A model generated the notes under the pieces. The model was not told the origin of the DNA and did no database searches. It saw only the letters and a program-made list of their open reading frames with translations. A stretch of DNA of 64,000 nucleotides from Candidatus Gastranaerophilales bacterium (GTDB taxonomy: Bacteria > Cyanobacteriota > Vampirovibrionia > Gastranaerophilales > Gastranaerophilaceae), in NCBI GenBank assembly GCA_944325575.1, contig CALVAR010000002.1, forward strand, positions 45,505-109,504. Direction: 5' to 3'. The first letter of the stretch is position 1. Every line of letters begins with the position of its first letter. Of this stretch, positions 16,351-26,047 are shown piece by piece. The translations under genes were made by a program, and so were the position numbers.

Positions 16351-17119
16351 AGTATGTTAAGCATTCGTTATTTTCCGGTATTACAATATTGGGCAGGTTT
16401 AGTGCTTTTATATCTTCTCTTGTGACTGTGAGGTGGCTCACTGTATCAAGGTGGCTTGCTATAATTGTTGTATCTTTAGAAACAAAAGCAGAGACAGCTT
16501 TTAGGTCATCCAGATGCATAATAATATGTTCATTGTTTAAAAGTGTTGCTCCGCAAGCATTAACAATAATCACATCTGGCGAATATTCGTTTATTGCCTC
16601 TTTGACCTCATCACACCAGATTGTATCACCGGCAAGATAAAGTGTTTTTTCGTTATCTGCTTTGAACATAACACCCATTGATTCGTACGGAAATCCCAGT
16701 GATTCGCACATTGCTTTGACTGTTTCACGTTTTCCGTGCTGGCATCCGGTTTTGTATAATTTTATTCCTTCAAAATCCGTTCCATTTTCAGATAATATTC
16801 TTACATCATTAAAACCCAGTGATTTGTAAATTTGTGCATCTTTTTCGGATTGGACAAAAAAAGGCAGGTCTTTATCAAGCGCCTCGGCCGCATATTCATC
16901 CCAGTGATCCGGATGATAGTGTGTAACAATCACCGCATCGACATTTACTATTTTTTCTATACTTATTGGTAAATCTATCCTCGGCTGTCTTACTTCCGAG
17001 TGATAAGCTCCTTCGAAACCCGGCATGTATCCTTGGGGACCAAGCCAGGGATCTGTTAAAAACTTTTTGTTGTTATATGTAATTATTAAAGTTGCGCTTC
17101 TAATTTGATGAATTTGCAT
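16349..17119 (-). CDS. metallo-beta-lactamase-fold hydrolase (UlaG/YtkL-like)
   Basis: A 256-residue cytoplasmic MBL-fold enzyme. The metal motif is VTHYHPDHWDEY (HxHxDH, near residue 66), with the further ligand region TLYLAGDTIWC (Asp) and IIASHLDTVSH (His) downstream. The opening MQIHQIRSATLIITYNNKKFLTDPW is typical of the L-ascorbate-6-phosphate-lactonase-like group of broad hydrolases. Substrate unknown. AGGAGT precedes ATG 17119. It lies 18 bp downstream of a marR gene and likely forms an operon with it, so expression should respond to that regulator. Confidence 0.85.
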   Translation of the reverse strand: MQIHQIRSATLIITYNNKKFLTDPWLGPQGYMPGFEGAYHSEVRQPRIDLPISIEKIVNVDAVIVTHYHPDHWDEYAAEALDKDLPFFVQSEKDAQIYKSLGFNDVRILSENGTDFEGIKLYKTGCQHGKRETVKAMCESLGFPYESMGVMFKADNEKTLYLAGDTIWCDEVKEAINEYSPDVIIVNACGATLLNNEHIIMHLDDLKAVSAFVSKDTTIIASHLDTVSHLTVTREDIKALNLPNIVIPENNECLTY

Positions 17120-17137
17120 AAGTACTCCTTTTGCCTA

Positions 17138-17599
17138 TTAATTTTTCTTTCGAGGTTTTATTCCTGTTTCAATTATTTTGTTATATTTTTTTAAAAAATC
17201 CAGCACAGATAAAAGCTGGTCTTTTGTAAAGCTTTTTAAATAATTTAGTTCATCATTGCACCATCTGTTATGAATTTTGTTATGTGCAGCAAAAATTTGC
17301 TCTCCAAGAGATGTTAATCTGTAGTATATCTCTTTTTTATTTTCATCGGACGAATAAGTTTGTATGGCTTCTTTTTTTAATAGCTTTTTTATTATTCTGC
17401 TCACTGCAGCTTTTGATATCTTTAATGAGTGAGCCAGTTTTGTTACATTGGGTTTTTCCAGTTCACCTATAAAATGTATGCAGTGCATTTCGTTGATATT
17501 ATATTCATCCAGAATTCCTCCGGCAATATCTTTGTATAATTTTTCTATTATTTTTCTGTTTTCAAAAAATATATTAATTTGTTCGAGAATCTCAATCAT
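17138..17599 (-). CDS. MarR-family repressor
   Basis: A 153-residue winged-helix regulator. Residues 45-100 are the DNA-binding part (NVTKLAHSLKISKAAVSRII helix-turn-helix, then the wing ENKKEIYYRLTSLG), with helices on both sides for dimerisation. Its promoter region contains two near-perfect palindromes, the likely operators. The gene is cotranscribed with the metallo-hydrolase, which suggests autoregulation together with control of that enzyme. Confidence 0.9.
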   Translation of the reverse strand: MIEILEQINIFFENRKIIEKLYKDIAGGILDEYNINEMHCIHFIGELEKPNVTKLAHSLKISKAAVSRIIKKLLKKEAIQTYSSDENKKEIYYRLTSLGEQIFAAHNKIHNRWCNDELNYLKSFTKDQLLSVLDFLKKYNKIIETGIKPRKKN

Positions 17600-17618
17600 A
17601 ATTTGTGTATTAAAAAAA

Positions 17619-17673
17619 TTGTTAACTTGTGAACAATAAAAATTTTAAATTATTATTGTTAACACGTCAACAA
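17619..17673. promoter_or_regulatory. two palindromic operator sites for MarR-type regulator
   Basis: TTGTTAACTTGTGAACAA (17619-17636) and TTGTTAACACGTCAACAA (17656-17673) share the inverted TTGTT(A)AC/GT(G)AACAA half-sites, with centres 37 bp apart. They lie immediately before marR, over its probable -35 region, and 86 bp before the divergent gene at 17759. Confidence 0.75.
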
Positions 17674-17758
17674 TTTCGAAGAGGTATCTTTAAAATTGTA
17701 AGAGCAAAAACTTTTATGTTTGTTTTTTGTATAATAAACAAATCGGAGAAAAATTTTT

Positions 17759-18079
17759 ATGTATACAAATAACATTAATAACAGACAAGCCATACCTTCT
17801 TTCGGAAAATTTATAAAAATTAAAGGGCATACAAAAGCAATTGCTGATTTTCGAGAAGAATTAAAAAGTAATAATGATGTTTTTATATCAATTGCAAAAC
17901 AAAAAATTAATGATAAAAGTGTTTTGTATCTTTTTAGCGGCAAACATCTGGATAAGTTTTTGGATTTGATGAGAGAGGTGTATTTTAGAGATTTGAGAAC
18001 AAACCCGGAAAAATATTTAAAATCAAAGCCCAAAGAGCTTACTCTTAATCAGGCAAAAAAATTGAATAAGATTTTGTAA
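17759..18079 (+). CDS. lineage-type 'Ser-Phe motif' protein, 106 aa
   Basis: Unnamed family. The start MYTNNINNRQAIPSFGKF has an Asn-rich leader and the IPSFGKF motif. The following part has NNDVFISIAKQKINDKS and LYLFSGKHLDKFLD, aligned in spacing with DILIIHGKTPDGR and FTMGKHTIQNF of the protein at 14720. The C-terminus is Lys-rich. No signal peptide or membrane helix. GGAG lies at 17745-17748 before ATG 17759 and TATAAT at 17729-17734. It is divergent from the marR operon and could share control through the operators between them. Confidence 0.65.
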   Translation: MYTNNINNRQAIPSFGKFIKIKGHTKAIADFREELKSNNDVFISIAKQKINDKSVLYLFSGKHLDKFLDLMREVYFRDLRTNPEKYLKSKPKELTLNQAKKLNKIL

Positions 18080-18150
18080 ACTACTGATAGGCAAAATTAA
18101 TTTGAATTATAATTACAGAGTTGATACATAAAAATTTGAGAAATACTTAG

Positions 18151-19887
18151 ATGGATAAAAAGAAAATTTTATATTTTTGTTTGCTTGGAATGATTTTTAT
18201 TGCAGCATTTGTCCTGCGTATTTATAATATCGAATATTCCAGATTGTGGATAGATGAGCTGTATTGTTTTGATATAGCGAATAAAAGCGGTGTAGCGGAA
18301 ATTTTGAAAACGGTTCTTTCTTCTGATTTGCATGCACCGGTGTTTTTTATTATTTTGCATTATTGGATAAAAATTTTTTCCGCATCTGATAAAATGATGC
18401 TTATGCTGACGGTTTTGGCATCTTGGGGAAGCGTAATAGCCGGATATTTCGCAGGTGCAAAATTGTTTAATAAAAAAACAGGTGTTATTTTTTCCATACT
18501 GATGGCTTTTAGCGCTATAGAAATTTTTTATGCACAGGAATTAAAGTTTTATGCATTGTTGCCGCTGCTTTCTGTTATAAGTTTTTATTTCTTCAGTAAA
18601 ATTACGGATGAATTCCGTCAAAAAGATGCAATGCTGCTTGCTTTAATTAATTTTTTAATTATTTATACATTCAATATCGGTATAGTTTTTGTTGCATTGC
18701 AATTTGTTATCGGGCTTATTTTTCTTTTATATAAAAATAAACAACCCATTAAGAGTTATTTGCTGTCATTTATTTCTGTCTTTCTTCTCTACGTTCCGTA
18801 TTTTGTATTTCAGATAAATGTATATCTTGCTGCAAAAAGCGGTGTCTGCAGCGTTTTTGACATGTTCCATTTCGATTTTTGCTTTATATTTACGGTGCTT
18901 CAGGACTTTTTTACTCCTGTTTTGAAAAATTTAGGCAATAACGGATATTATTATGATATTTTTTCGGAAATCAAAAATCTTGGAATTTTTAAATTTGCCG
19001 CTTATATAGCTTTTTTCTTATGTTTAAATTTGTATGGTTTGTACAAAAGCATAATGACAAAAAATTATAAAAATCTGCTTTTGCTTGTATGGATAGTATC
19101 TTCTATAATTGTTCTTATGCTTATGGCATATATGCAGATTATACCTCTTGTTTTGAGATATATTCTGATACTCCATTCTTTAGCTGTGCTTAGTGTAAGC
19201 TTTGGTCTGTCACAGATAAAAAATGATAAAGTTTTGTATGTTTTAATGTTTTTTGTGGCTGCAATTAGTCTGTATAATTTTTGTACGGATAAAAGTTCTC
19301 CTCTGCAGAAAGCTTCTTCGTATCACTATGACAGCGCATATATATTAAAAAGTCAAAACGAAACAATTACCCAAAATGATTACATATTGATGCCGTATAT
19401 GGGCAGATTTCTGTATAAATATCTCCCCGAGGGAAGACATGTAGATTTTCGTTTAGAAGAAATTCTTTGCAGTTCGGATTATCCCCTTATCAAACAGACT
19501 TTTGGATTGAATGACGAACAAATGAGAGTAGAGAATAAAAGAGAATTGCCGTTACAAAATTATGCTATGTCTGAACAACCTCCGGAATCTCTGGAAAAAT
19601 ATTTTATTGAAAACTATATTTCTAAAATGAAAAAGGGTGATAAATTTATTTTTATAGAAAGTTATCTCGGCTATATTATACCTGATGATTCGTATCCCGT
19701 TTGGGTTAGTATGCTTAACATAGACAATACAAACTTAAATGAAAAAGAAAGAAGATTCCGCTACTGTATACTTTATACAAAGGTTTTTAATGATATATTT
19801 AAGATTCTTTCAAAGCATCTTATGCCTGCAAAAATGTATGACGGGTCAAAAATGGATACAAAAATCTTTATTTTTCAAAAGGTTTGA
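18151..19887 (+). CDS. GT39-type membrane glycosyltransferase
   Basis: A 578-residue polytopic protein with about 11-12 hydrophobic helices up to residue 385 and a C-terminal soluble part. The first loop after helix 1 carries SRLWIDELYCFD (near residue 35), the acidic Asp-Glu pair of the PMT/ArnT-like family that contacts the divalent metal and lipid-linked sugar. LHAPVFFIILHYW follows, another family signature. It should transfer a sugar from a polyprenyl-phosphate donor to an extracytoplasmic acceptor. The acceptor is not known. The mRNA likely starts downstream of TATAAT at about 18107. It converges on fusA. Confidence 0.85.
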   Translation: MDKKKILYFCLLGMIFIAAFVLRIYNIEYSRLWIDELYCFDIANKSGVAEILKTVLSSDLHAPVFFIILHYWIKIFSASDKMMLMLTVLASWGSVIAGYFAGAKLFNKKTGVIFSILMAFSAIEIFYAQELKFYALLPLLSVISFYFFSKITDEFRQKDAMLLALINFLIIYTFNIGIVFVALQFVIGLIFLLYKNKQPIKSYLLSFISVFLLYVPYFVFQINVYLAAKSGVCSVFDMFHFDFCFIFTVLQDFFTPVLKNLGNNGYYYDIFSEIKNLGIFKFAAYIAFFLCLNLYGLYKSIMTKNYKNLLLLVWIVSSIIVLMLMAYMQIIPLVLRYILILHSLAVLSVSFGLSQIKNDKVLYVLMFFVAAISLYNFCTDKSSPLQKASSYHYDSAYILKSQNETITQNDYILMPYMGRFLYKYLPEGRHVDFRLEEILCSSDYPLIKQTFGLNDEQMRVENKRELPLQNYAMSEQPPESLEKYFIENYISKMKKGDKFIFIESYLGYIIPDDSYPVWVSMLNIDNTNLNEKERRFRYCILYTKVFNDIFKILSKHLMPAKMYDGSKMDTKIFIFQKV

Positions 19888-19930
19888 TAAATAACGTTTT
19901 TTTATTAAGTTGAGAATATAAAATGAGATA

Positions 19931-19967
19931 AAAAAACAGACCCCTAAATTTTAGAGGTCTGTTTTTT
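19931..19967. terminator. bidirectional terminator
   Basis: A 12-bp outer stem AAAAAACAGACC / GGTCTGTTTTTT with inner CTAAATTTTAG, between convergent glycosyltransferase and fusA. Confidence 0.85.
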
Positions 19968-19992
19968 ATGAACTTATCGAAAATTAAGTTAA

Positions 19993-22077
19993 CTACGCAG
20001 TAGCACCTGATTTTTCAATAATTTCTTTTTCAACGTTAGCAGGAACTTGTTCGTATTTAGCAAATTCCATAGAGAATGTACCGCGTCCTTGAGTTTTTGA
20101 ACGGATATCAGTAGCATAACCGAACATTTCTGCAAGCGGAACCATAGCTCTGATTTTTTGGATTCCTGTACCTTCGATGATTTCCATACCTTCGACACGG
20201 CCTCTTCTTGAAGCAATGTCACCTACGATATCACCTGTATTTTCTTCAGGAACTTCGATTTCAACTTTCATCATAGGTTCTAAGATACAAGGTTTAGCTT
20301 TTTTACAACCTTCTTTGATAGCCATAGAACCTGCGATTTTGAACGCCATTTCCGAAGAGTCAACTTCGTGGTAAGAACCGTCATACAGTGTAACTTTAAC
20401 GTCAATCATCGGGAATCCTGCTAAGATACCGCCTTCAAGGGCTTCTTCCATACCTTTTCTTGCAGGTTCGATGTATTCTTTAGGAATAGCACCGCCGACG
20501 ATTTTGTTTTCAAATACGAATCCTGCATTTTCTTCTGCCGGTTCGATTTGAATTTTAACGTGACCGTATTGACCTTTACCACCGGATTGACGGATGAATT
20601 TAGAATCCTGATCAGCGTTGCCTCTGATAGTTTCACGGTAAGCAACCTGAGGTTTACCAACGTTAGCATCAACTTTAAATTCTCTTAAAAGTCTGTCTAC
20701 GATGATATCAAGGTGAAGCTCACCCATACCGGAGATGATTGTCTGACCTGTTTCTGTATCAGATTTAACACGGAAAGACGGATCTTCTTCAGCAAGTTTT
20801 TGAAGAGCAATACCCATTTTATCCTGGTCAGCTTTTGTTTTCGGTTCAATAGCTACAGAAATTACAGGTTCAGGGAATGTCATTTTTTCTAAAATGATAG
20901 GTGCTTTTTCATCACACAATGTATCACCTGTAGTTGTATCTTTCAAACCAACTGCTGCACAGATGTCGCCTGCGTAAACTTCTTGAATTTCATTTCTCTG
21001 GTCGGCATACATTTGTACAAGTCTTGATATACGTTCTTTTTTGCCGTTAGTAGCATTGAGAACATAAGAACCTGCTGTCAATTTACCTGAGTAAACACGT
21101 AAGAATGTCAAACGGCCTACATAAGGGTCTGTCATAACTTTGAAAGCAAGAGCAGCAAAAGGTTCTGATTCTGAAGAATGTCTTTCTACTTTTGTGCCGT
21201 CTTCGAGTTCACCTTCAATAGCTTTAACATCAACCGGTGAAGGCATATATTCAACAACATTGTCTAACAAGAGCTGTACGCCTTTGTTTTTGAAAGCTGT
21301 ACCGCAGCAAACAGGAACGATTTTGTTTTCGCATGTTGCTTTTCTGAGTACTTTTTTGAGTTCTTCCATTGTAGGTTCTTCGCCTTCAAGGAATTTCATC
21401 ATTAAGTCATCATCAAATTCAGAAATAGCTTCTACTAAAGCAGCATGGTATTCGTTTGCTTTTTCAACCATATCAGCAGGAATATCTTCTACTTTGATAT
21501 CAGTACCAAGATCATTTGTATAAATATGAGCTTTCATATCAAGCAGGTCAACAATACCTGTAAATTGATCTTCAGCACCGATAGGCAATTGAATAGGATG
21601 AGCATTTGCATTCAATCTGTTTCTCAACTGGTCAACTACACGGTAGAAGTTTGCACCTGTTCTGTCCATTTTGTTAACAAATACCATTCTCGGAACTTCG
21701 TATCTGTTAGCCTGTCTCCAAACAGTTTCTGACTGAGACTGAACACCGCCTACAGCACAAAATACTGCAACTACGCCGTCCAATACACGCAATGAACGTT
21801 CAACTTCGATTGTAAAGTCAACGTGACCGGGTGTGTCGATAATGTTTAACTGGTGGCCTTTCCACATTGCTGTAACAGCAGCGGATTGGATAGTGATACC
21901 ACGTTCTCTTTCCTGATCCATAAAGTCGGTTACTGCTGCACCATCGTGTACTTCACCTATTTTGTGAGTTTTACCTGTATAAAACAAGATACGTTCTGTT
22001 GTAGTTGTTTTACCGGCATCGATGTGTGCTGCAATCCCGAAGTTTCTAACTTTTTCTAATGGGACTTGTCTAGGCAT
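19993..22077 (-). CDS. fusA: elongation factor G
   Basis: The 694-residue translational GTPase that drives ribosomal translocation. Motifs are [13 protein letters not shown] (P loop, residues 16-28), [11 protein letters not shown] (switch I), DTPGHVDFT (G3), VNKMDR (G4), and the domain IV to V signatures [11 protein letters not shown] and GRVEGMEI. All key residues are present, so this looks like the standard EF-G and not a paralogue. Unlike in the usual str operon, it is not flanked by rpsL, rpsG or tuf; it is monocistronic here. AAGGA precedes ATG 22077. Confidence 0.97.
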   Translation of the reverse strand: MPRQVPLEKVRNFGIAAHIDAGKTTTTERILFYTGKTHKIGEVHDGAAVTDFMDQERERGITIQSAAVTAMWKGHQLNIIDTPGHVDFTIEVERSLRVLDGVVAVFCAVGGVQSQSETVWRQANRYEVPRMVFVNKMDRTGANFYRVVDQLRNRLNANAHPIQLPIGAEDQFTGIVDLLDMKAHIYTNDLGTDIKVEDIPADMVEKANEYHAALVEAISEFDDDLMMKFLEGEEPTMEELKKVLRKATCENKIVPVCCGTAFKNKGVQLLLDNVVEYMPSPVDVKAIEGELEDGTKVERHSSESEPFAALAFKVMTDPYVGRLTFLRVYSGKLTAGSYVLNATNGKKERISRLVQMYADQRNEIQEVYAGDICAAVGLKDTTTGDTLCDEKAPIILEKMTFPEPVISVAIEPKTKADQDKMGIALQKLAEEDPSFRVKSDTETGQTIISGMGELHLDIIVDRLLREFKVDANVGKPQVAYRETIRGNADQDSKFIRQSGGKGQYGHVKIQIEPAEENAGFVFENKIVGGAIPKEYIEPARKGMEEALEGGILAGFPMIDVKVTLYDGSYHEVDSSEMAFKIAGSMAIKEGCKKAKPCILEPMMKVEIEVPEENTGDIVGDIASRRGRVEGMEIIEGTGIQKIRAMVPLAEMFGYATDIRSKTQGRGTFSMEFAKYEQVPANVEKEIIEKSGATA

Positions 22078-22226
22078 TTCGATTTTTCCTTTTTTATTTT
22101 AACTAGTACTACTTAATTAATTTGTCATTTATTCTGTGACAACTTTTTTAGACAGCAAAATGCTATCTTAAGAAAATTCTTGCATAAACACGAAAAATTT
22201 TAAAGAAAAAATTAAGTATTGTTGAT

Positions 22227-22296
22227 AAAAAGATTGTCCGGAAAAATTTTTGCATAACTTTGTTTAAAATTATGAAATTTTCCGGACAATCTTTTT
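22227..22296. terminator. long hairpin, terminator of gene 22313-22675
   Basis: A 19-bp perfect stem (22227-22245 with 22278-22296) with 32-nt loop, A-run and T-run at the ends. It lies just after the stop codon of the minus-strand gene and upstream of fusA. Confidence 0.75.
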
Positions 22297-22312
22297 ATAG
22301 TATAAAATTTTG

Positions 22313-22675
22313 TTAATCTTTGTTCTTTGCAGAAACAGCAGCTGCTATACCGCTGAATACAAGACCGATTACCGCAAAAACGGCACCGGTAAATGCGGCA
22401 CGTGAGCCGATTTCCTTAATAGGAATAAGAGCATGATTTTTCCTTATAGCTCTGTAAGCATTTGTCAAGCCGTCAAAAATACCGCTTACTATAGCACCTG
22501 CAGCAAATTGTGTTGCAATATAGCCTGCAGCATTTGCTAGTTTATTTCTTTTGTTGCGTTTTTTTAACTCTTCCGGTTTGTAATCTATAATTCCTTCCTG
22601 TGCATTTTGTGCAAAAGAAGGTTTGTTATTTGCTTTTTGATAATTGTTAGTTGAAAAATTTACTGCTTGTATCAT
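22313..22675 (-). CDS. lineage-type 'Ser-Phe motif' membrane protein, 120 aa
   Basis: N-terminus MIQAVNFSTNNYQKANNKPSF has the Asn-rich leader and KPSF motif. A basic stretch (EELKKRNKRNKL) precedes two hydrophobic helices (AAGYIATQFAAGAIVSGIF and AAFTGAVFAVIGLVFSGIAA). No known family. ATG 22675 is chosen because AAGGAG lies 8 bases upstream; the longer TTG frame is not supported. Confidence 0.65.
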   Translation of the reverse strand: MIQAVNFSTNNYQKANNKPSFAQNAQEGIIDYKPEELKKRNKRNKLANAAGYIATQFAAGAIVSGIFDGLTNAYRAIRKNHALIPIKEIGSRAAFTGAVFAVIGLVFSGIAAAVSAKNKD

Positions 22676-22805
22676 GACTGCACTCCTTACTTGATATAAG
22701 TATAAAGCCTCTGACACTATTTTTTTGCTATTTGAAAAATAAAATGTAACATAAGTTCACTATTATGGTAAAATTACTTTATAATTTATATTATGGAGCT
22801 TTTTG

Positions 22806-23273
22806 ATGGACGAAAAACATTTAATACTTGAACAATACAGAATATATAATGAGATGAAAGAAAGCTTTATAAACCGCTCTTTTCTTGTAAACAGATTCTT
22901 TATGCTAATAACGGCTGTTTTATTTTTCGGCTTGATTATTACAAAAATGATTATCCTAAACGGATATTTTCTGCTTCTCGGTATAGAACTGTTCGGTATT
23001 GCTTCTTGTATTATGTGGATATCAAACCAGGATGCGTATTCAACAATAATCAAAATAAAATACAATGCTGTCATTGAAAGGCTCGAAGAGGATCTGCCCA
23101 AAGCACCGAACAGAGATGAATACAAAGAACTTACAGATAAACGTTCAAAGAAACGTGTCATTCTGGTAAAAGATATCCAAAAATGGTTTGCAGTGTTACT
23201 TATGCTCATATTCTTTGCAAACCTGCTTATAGATTTTGTTAATCTTATTCTTTTTTACTTTTTAAATAACTAG
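22806..23273 (+). CDS. RipA-like small membrane protein, 155 aa
   Basis: An integral membrane protein with helices at about 30-50, 52-74 and 127-150 and a hydrophilic loop in between (residues 80-120). The start EKHLILEQYRIYNEMKESFI recalls RipA-type membrane proteins. The assignment rests on that resemblance only. ATG 22806 has GGAG 6-9 bases upstream. It precedes the glutaredoxin gene by 46 bp but that gene has its own promoter. Confidence 0.55.
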   Translation: MDEKHLILEQYRIYNEMKESFINRSFLVNRFFMLITAVLFFGLIITKMIILNGYFLLLGIELFGIASCIMWISNQDAYSTIIKIKYNAVIERLEEDLPKAPNRDEYKELTDKRSKKRVILVKDIQKWFAVLLMLIFFANLLIDFVNLILFYFLNN

Positions 23274-23307
23274 ACTTTAAGGTAATGAAAAAACAAAAGC
23301 CGGATTT

Positions 23308-23313
23308 TATAAT
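23308..23313 (+). promoter_or_regulatory. -10 box TATAAT of glutaredoxin gene (leaderless)
   Basis: TATAAT ends exactly six bases before ATG 23320 and there is no Shine-Dalgarno. The -35 is not clear. Confidence 0.5.
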
Positions 23314-23319
23314 ACGGTT

Positions 23320-23589
23320 ATGACTAACGATATAGAAATTTATACACTGCCTGATTGCCCGTTTTGTAATAAGGCAAAAGAAAAATTGAAAGATAATTAC
23401 CTTGATTATACGGAATTCGATATTTCTCACAATGAAGAAGAAATTCGAAAACAGCTTGCCGAACTTTTTGAAATACCTACAGGTCGTGCTACCGTCCCGC
23501 AAATTACAATTAACGGAAAGTATATAGGCGGCTATTCGGAGCTAAAGGAGCTGATAAACTCCGGCAGGCTGAATCAGTATCTGAATTAG
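23320..23589 (+). CDS. glutaredoxin
   Basis: An 89-residue thioredoxin-fold oxidoreductase. The redox motif is DCPFCNKA (Cys13, Cys16), the cis-Pro motif is ATVPQITI, and GKYIGGYSEL is the glutathione-binding end. Reduces disulfides with glutathione or a similar thiol in the cytoplasm. Length is normal for GrxC/NrdH-like monothiol-dithiol types. Leaderless start is inferred from the TATAAT-6-ATG arrangement. Confidence 0.92.
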   Translation: MTNDIEIYTLPDCPFCNKAKEKLKDNYLDYTEFDISHNEEEIRKQLAELFEIPTGRATVPQITINGKYIGGYSELKELINSGRLNQYLN

Positions 23590-23711
23590 CTTTATAAGTA
23601 AGTTTTTATTTCCCTTTTGGGCAGTATGCTTCCCGTTCGGCTTTCCCCATGTAGTTTTTTATATATGACTGTTATATAATTGCCATGCAATATTTATAAG
23701 GGTGTATAAAA

Positions 23712-24761
23712 ATGGGTGAAACTCAAACTGCTGCAAACAGCAAAAATAACAAAAAAGGCCGTATAGTTACAGGCATGCGTCCTACCGGCAAGCTGCATCT
23801 TGGGCATTATCTCGGTGTTTTAAAAAACATGGTAAAACTTCAGGATGAATACGAATGCTTCTTTTTTGTTGCTGATTGGCACGCACTGACGACAAAGTTT
23901 GACAGTACCGAAGATTTAATCGAAAATACAAAAAATGTAGTTTTGGATTGGCTTGCTGCAGGTATAGACCCTGATAAATGCAGTATATATATACAGTCTC
24001 ATCTGCCTCAAACAGCGGAACTTCATATTTATTTGAGTATGATTACACCGCAAAACTGGGTAGAAAGAGATCCTACTTTAAAAGATCTTGTAAAAATGAT
24101 TAAAACACCGGAAGGTGATTCAAAACCCAATGTTTCATACGGATTTTTGGGCTATCCTGTTTTGATGTCTGCGGATATTTTGACCTTTAACGTAGATTAT
24201 GTTCCCGTAGGCATAGATCAGGTTGCACATATTGAAATTACAAGAGATATTGCAAGAAGATTTAATAATATTTATAAAACGGATTTGTTTAAAGAATCGA
24301 AACCCCTTCTTACAAATATACCTATGCTAAAAGGTGTTGACGGGCAAAAGATGGGCAAGTCTTTCCATAATGATATAAAGATTTCTGACGATGAAGAAAC
24401 AACAGCAAAAACTATCATGAAGTCTATAACAGACAGAAGCCGTGCAAGAAAAGATGACCCCGGACATCCGGACAAATGCGAAGTGGCTTTTGAATACTGG
24501 AAGGCTTTTGCATCTGAAGAAAAAATAAAACAAGTGCAAGAAGAATGTATAGCAGGCAAACGAGGCTGTGCGGACTGCAAACGTGAGCTTGCCGCTTTGA
24601 TAAATGAACAAATGCGTCCGATAAGAGAACGCAGAAAATACTACGAGCAGCATCCCGAACTTGTTGATGAAATTATAAAAAAAGGTGATGAAAAAGCAAG
24701 ACTCGAAGCGGAAAAGGTGCTTAAACAAATAAGAAAAACTGTCGGGATGTATCAGGGTTAA
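23712..24761 (+). CDS. trpS: tryptophanyl-tRNA synthetase
   Basis: A 349-residue class Ic aminoacyl-tRNA synthetase that charges tRNA-Trp. The HIGH motif appears as GKLHLGHYLG (near residue 30) and KMSKS as GQKMGKSFHN (near 217). MRPTGKLHLGHYLGVLKN and YGFLGYPVLMSADI are typical of bacterial TrpRS. Length and motifs are complete. GGGTGT is the likely ribosome site. No T-box or trp leader was seen upstream. Confidence 0.95.
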   Translation: MGETQTAANSKNNKKGRIVTGMRPTGKLHLGHYLGVLKNMVKLQDEYECFFFVADWHALTTKFDSTEDLIENTKNVVLDWLAAGIDPDKCSIYIQSHLPQTAELHIYLSMITPQNWVERDPTLKDLVKMIKTPEGDSKPNVSYGFLGYPVLMSADILTFNVDYVPVGIDQVAHIEITRDIARRFNNIYKTDLFKESKPLLTNIPMLKGVDGQKMGKSFHNDIKISDDEETTAKTIMKSITDRSRARKDDPGHPDKCEVAFEYWKAFASEEKIKQVQEECIAGKRGCADCKRELAALINEQMRPIRERRKYYEQHPELVDEIIKKGDEKARLEAEKVLKQIRKTVGMYQG

Positions 24762-24844
24762 TAAATCAAGAATTCTATAACACAGCTGTAATGCAGATTT
24801 AAGGCAGTAAATTTCTAATATAAAATCAGACGGGAATTTAAAAA

Positions 24845-26047
24845 ATGCTACTTACGGGCAAAAATATTTTAATAGGGATAACAGGAGGTATTGCCGCATA
24901 CAAGATATGCGAACTTGTCCGTATGTTCAAAAGACAAAATGCAAATGTCAAAGTAGTGCTTACTAAAAATGCGCTTGAATTTGTTACTCCTCTTACTCTC
25001 GAAACTTTGTCACAGGAGCCTGTTTATATAAACCAGTTTGATTATGAAAATAAAAAGCCCGAGCATATTGCACTTTGCGACTGGGCAGATGTGTTTTTAA
25101 TAGCACCGGCAAGTGCAAATACACTCGGTAAAATAGCAAACGGCCTGTGTGACAATCTTTTGACCTCTCTGGCCTGTGCTTTTCAAAAAACAATAATATA
25201 TGCACCCGCTATGAATACCGGCATGTGGAATAATAAAGCCGTACAAAAAAATATTGAAACACTCAAGGATAACGGCGGTATTTTTGTTGAACCTCAGGAA
25301 GGGTATCTTGCCTGTGGCACAAACGGTCAGGGCAGACTGGCTGATTTAAATACAATTTTTGAAGCCGTATGCAATGTATTGAGCGAATCAAACTTATTTT
25401 TAAAAGACAAAAAAATTGTGATTACATCAGGCGGTACAAAAGAAAACATAGACCCCGTAAGATATATAGGCAACTACAGCTCGGGCAAAATGGGATTTGC
25501 TCTGGCTCAAAAAGCCTGCAATGCCGGTGCTGAAGTTACACTGATAACGAGCGCTTCCCTTACAGGGAAGATGTCTTTTAGAACAGTAGGCGTGACCTCC
25601 GCAAAAGAAATGTTTGATGCGGTGAAAAAAGAATTTGAGGCTGCGGATGTCCTTATTATGGCTGCTGCTGTAGCCGATTACAGACCTGAAAACACTGCAG
25701 ACTCAAAAATAAAAAAAGAAAATACAAACGAAATTACAATAAAGCTGGTAAAAAATCCGGATATTCTGTCTGAAATGTGTAAAATAAAAAAAGAAAACCA
25801 AACAGTAGTAGGTTTTTGTGCAGAAAGCAATGATTTAATCGCAAATGCAAAAGAAAAAATACAAAGAAAAGGCTGCGACTGGCTTGTTGCAAATGATATT
25901 TCAAGACAGGATACGGGATTTTCCAGTGAATATAATGAAGTTTTTGTATTGGATAAAGATTTGAATATTACAAAATTAGAAAAAGACACTAAAGATAATA
26001 TTGCACAAAAAATATTGGAGCTGATATGGCAAGGACAAGTGAAATAA
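24845..26047 (+). CDS. coaBC: bifunctional CoaBC (phosphopantothenoylcysteine decarboxylase/synthase)
   Basis: A 400-residue fusion. CoaC (about 1-190): ITGGIAAYKICELVR at the N-terminus, the FMN-binding PASANTLGKIANGLCDNLL, and the catalytic-Cys lid LACGTNGQGRL. CoaB (about 195-400): ITSGGTKENIDPVRYIGNYS, the MAAAVADYRP loop, and KLVKNPDIL. It makes 4'-phosphopantetheine from phosphopantothenate and cysteine, for coenzyme A. It overlaps the next gene by 22 bases, so these two are translationally coupled. Confidence 0.96.
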   Translation: MLLTGKNILIGITGGIAAYKICELVRMFKRQNANVKVVLTKNALEFVTPLTLETLSQEPVYINQFDYENKKPEHIALCDWADVFLIAPASANTLGKIANGLCDNLLTSLACAFQKTIIYAPAMNTGMWNNKAVQKNIETLKDNGGIFVEPQEGYLACGTNGQGRLADLNTIFEAVCNVLSESNLFLKDKKIVITSGGTKENIDPVRYIGNYSSGKMGFALAQKACNAGAEVTLITSASLTGKMSFRTVGVTSAKEMFDAVKKEFEAADVLIMAAAVADYRPENTADSKIKKENTNEITIKLVKNPDILSEMCKIKKENQTVVGFCAESNDLIANAKEKIQRKGCDWLVANDISRQDTGFSSEYNEVFVLDKDLNITKLEKDTKDNIAQKILELIWQGQVK

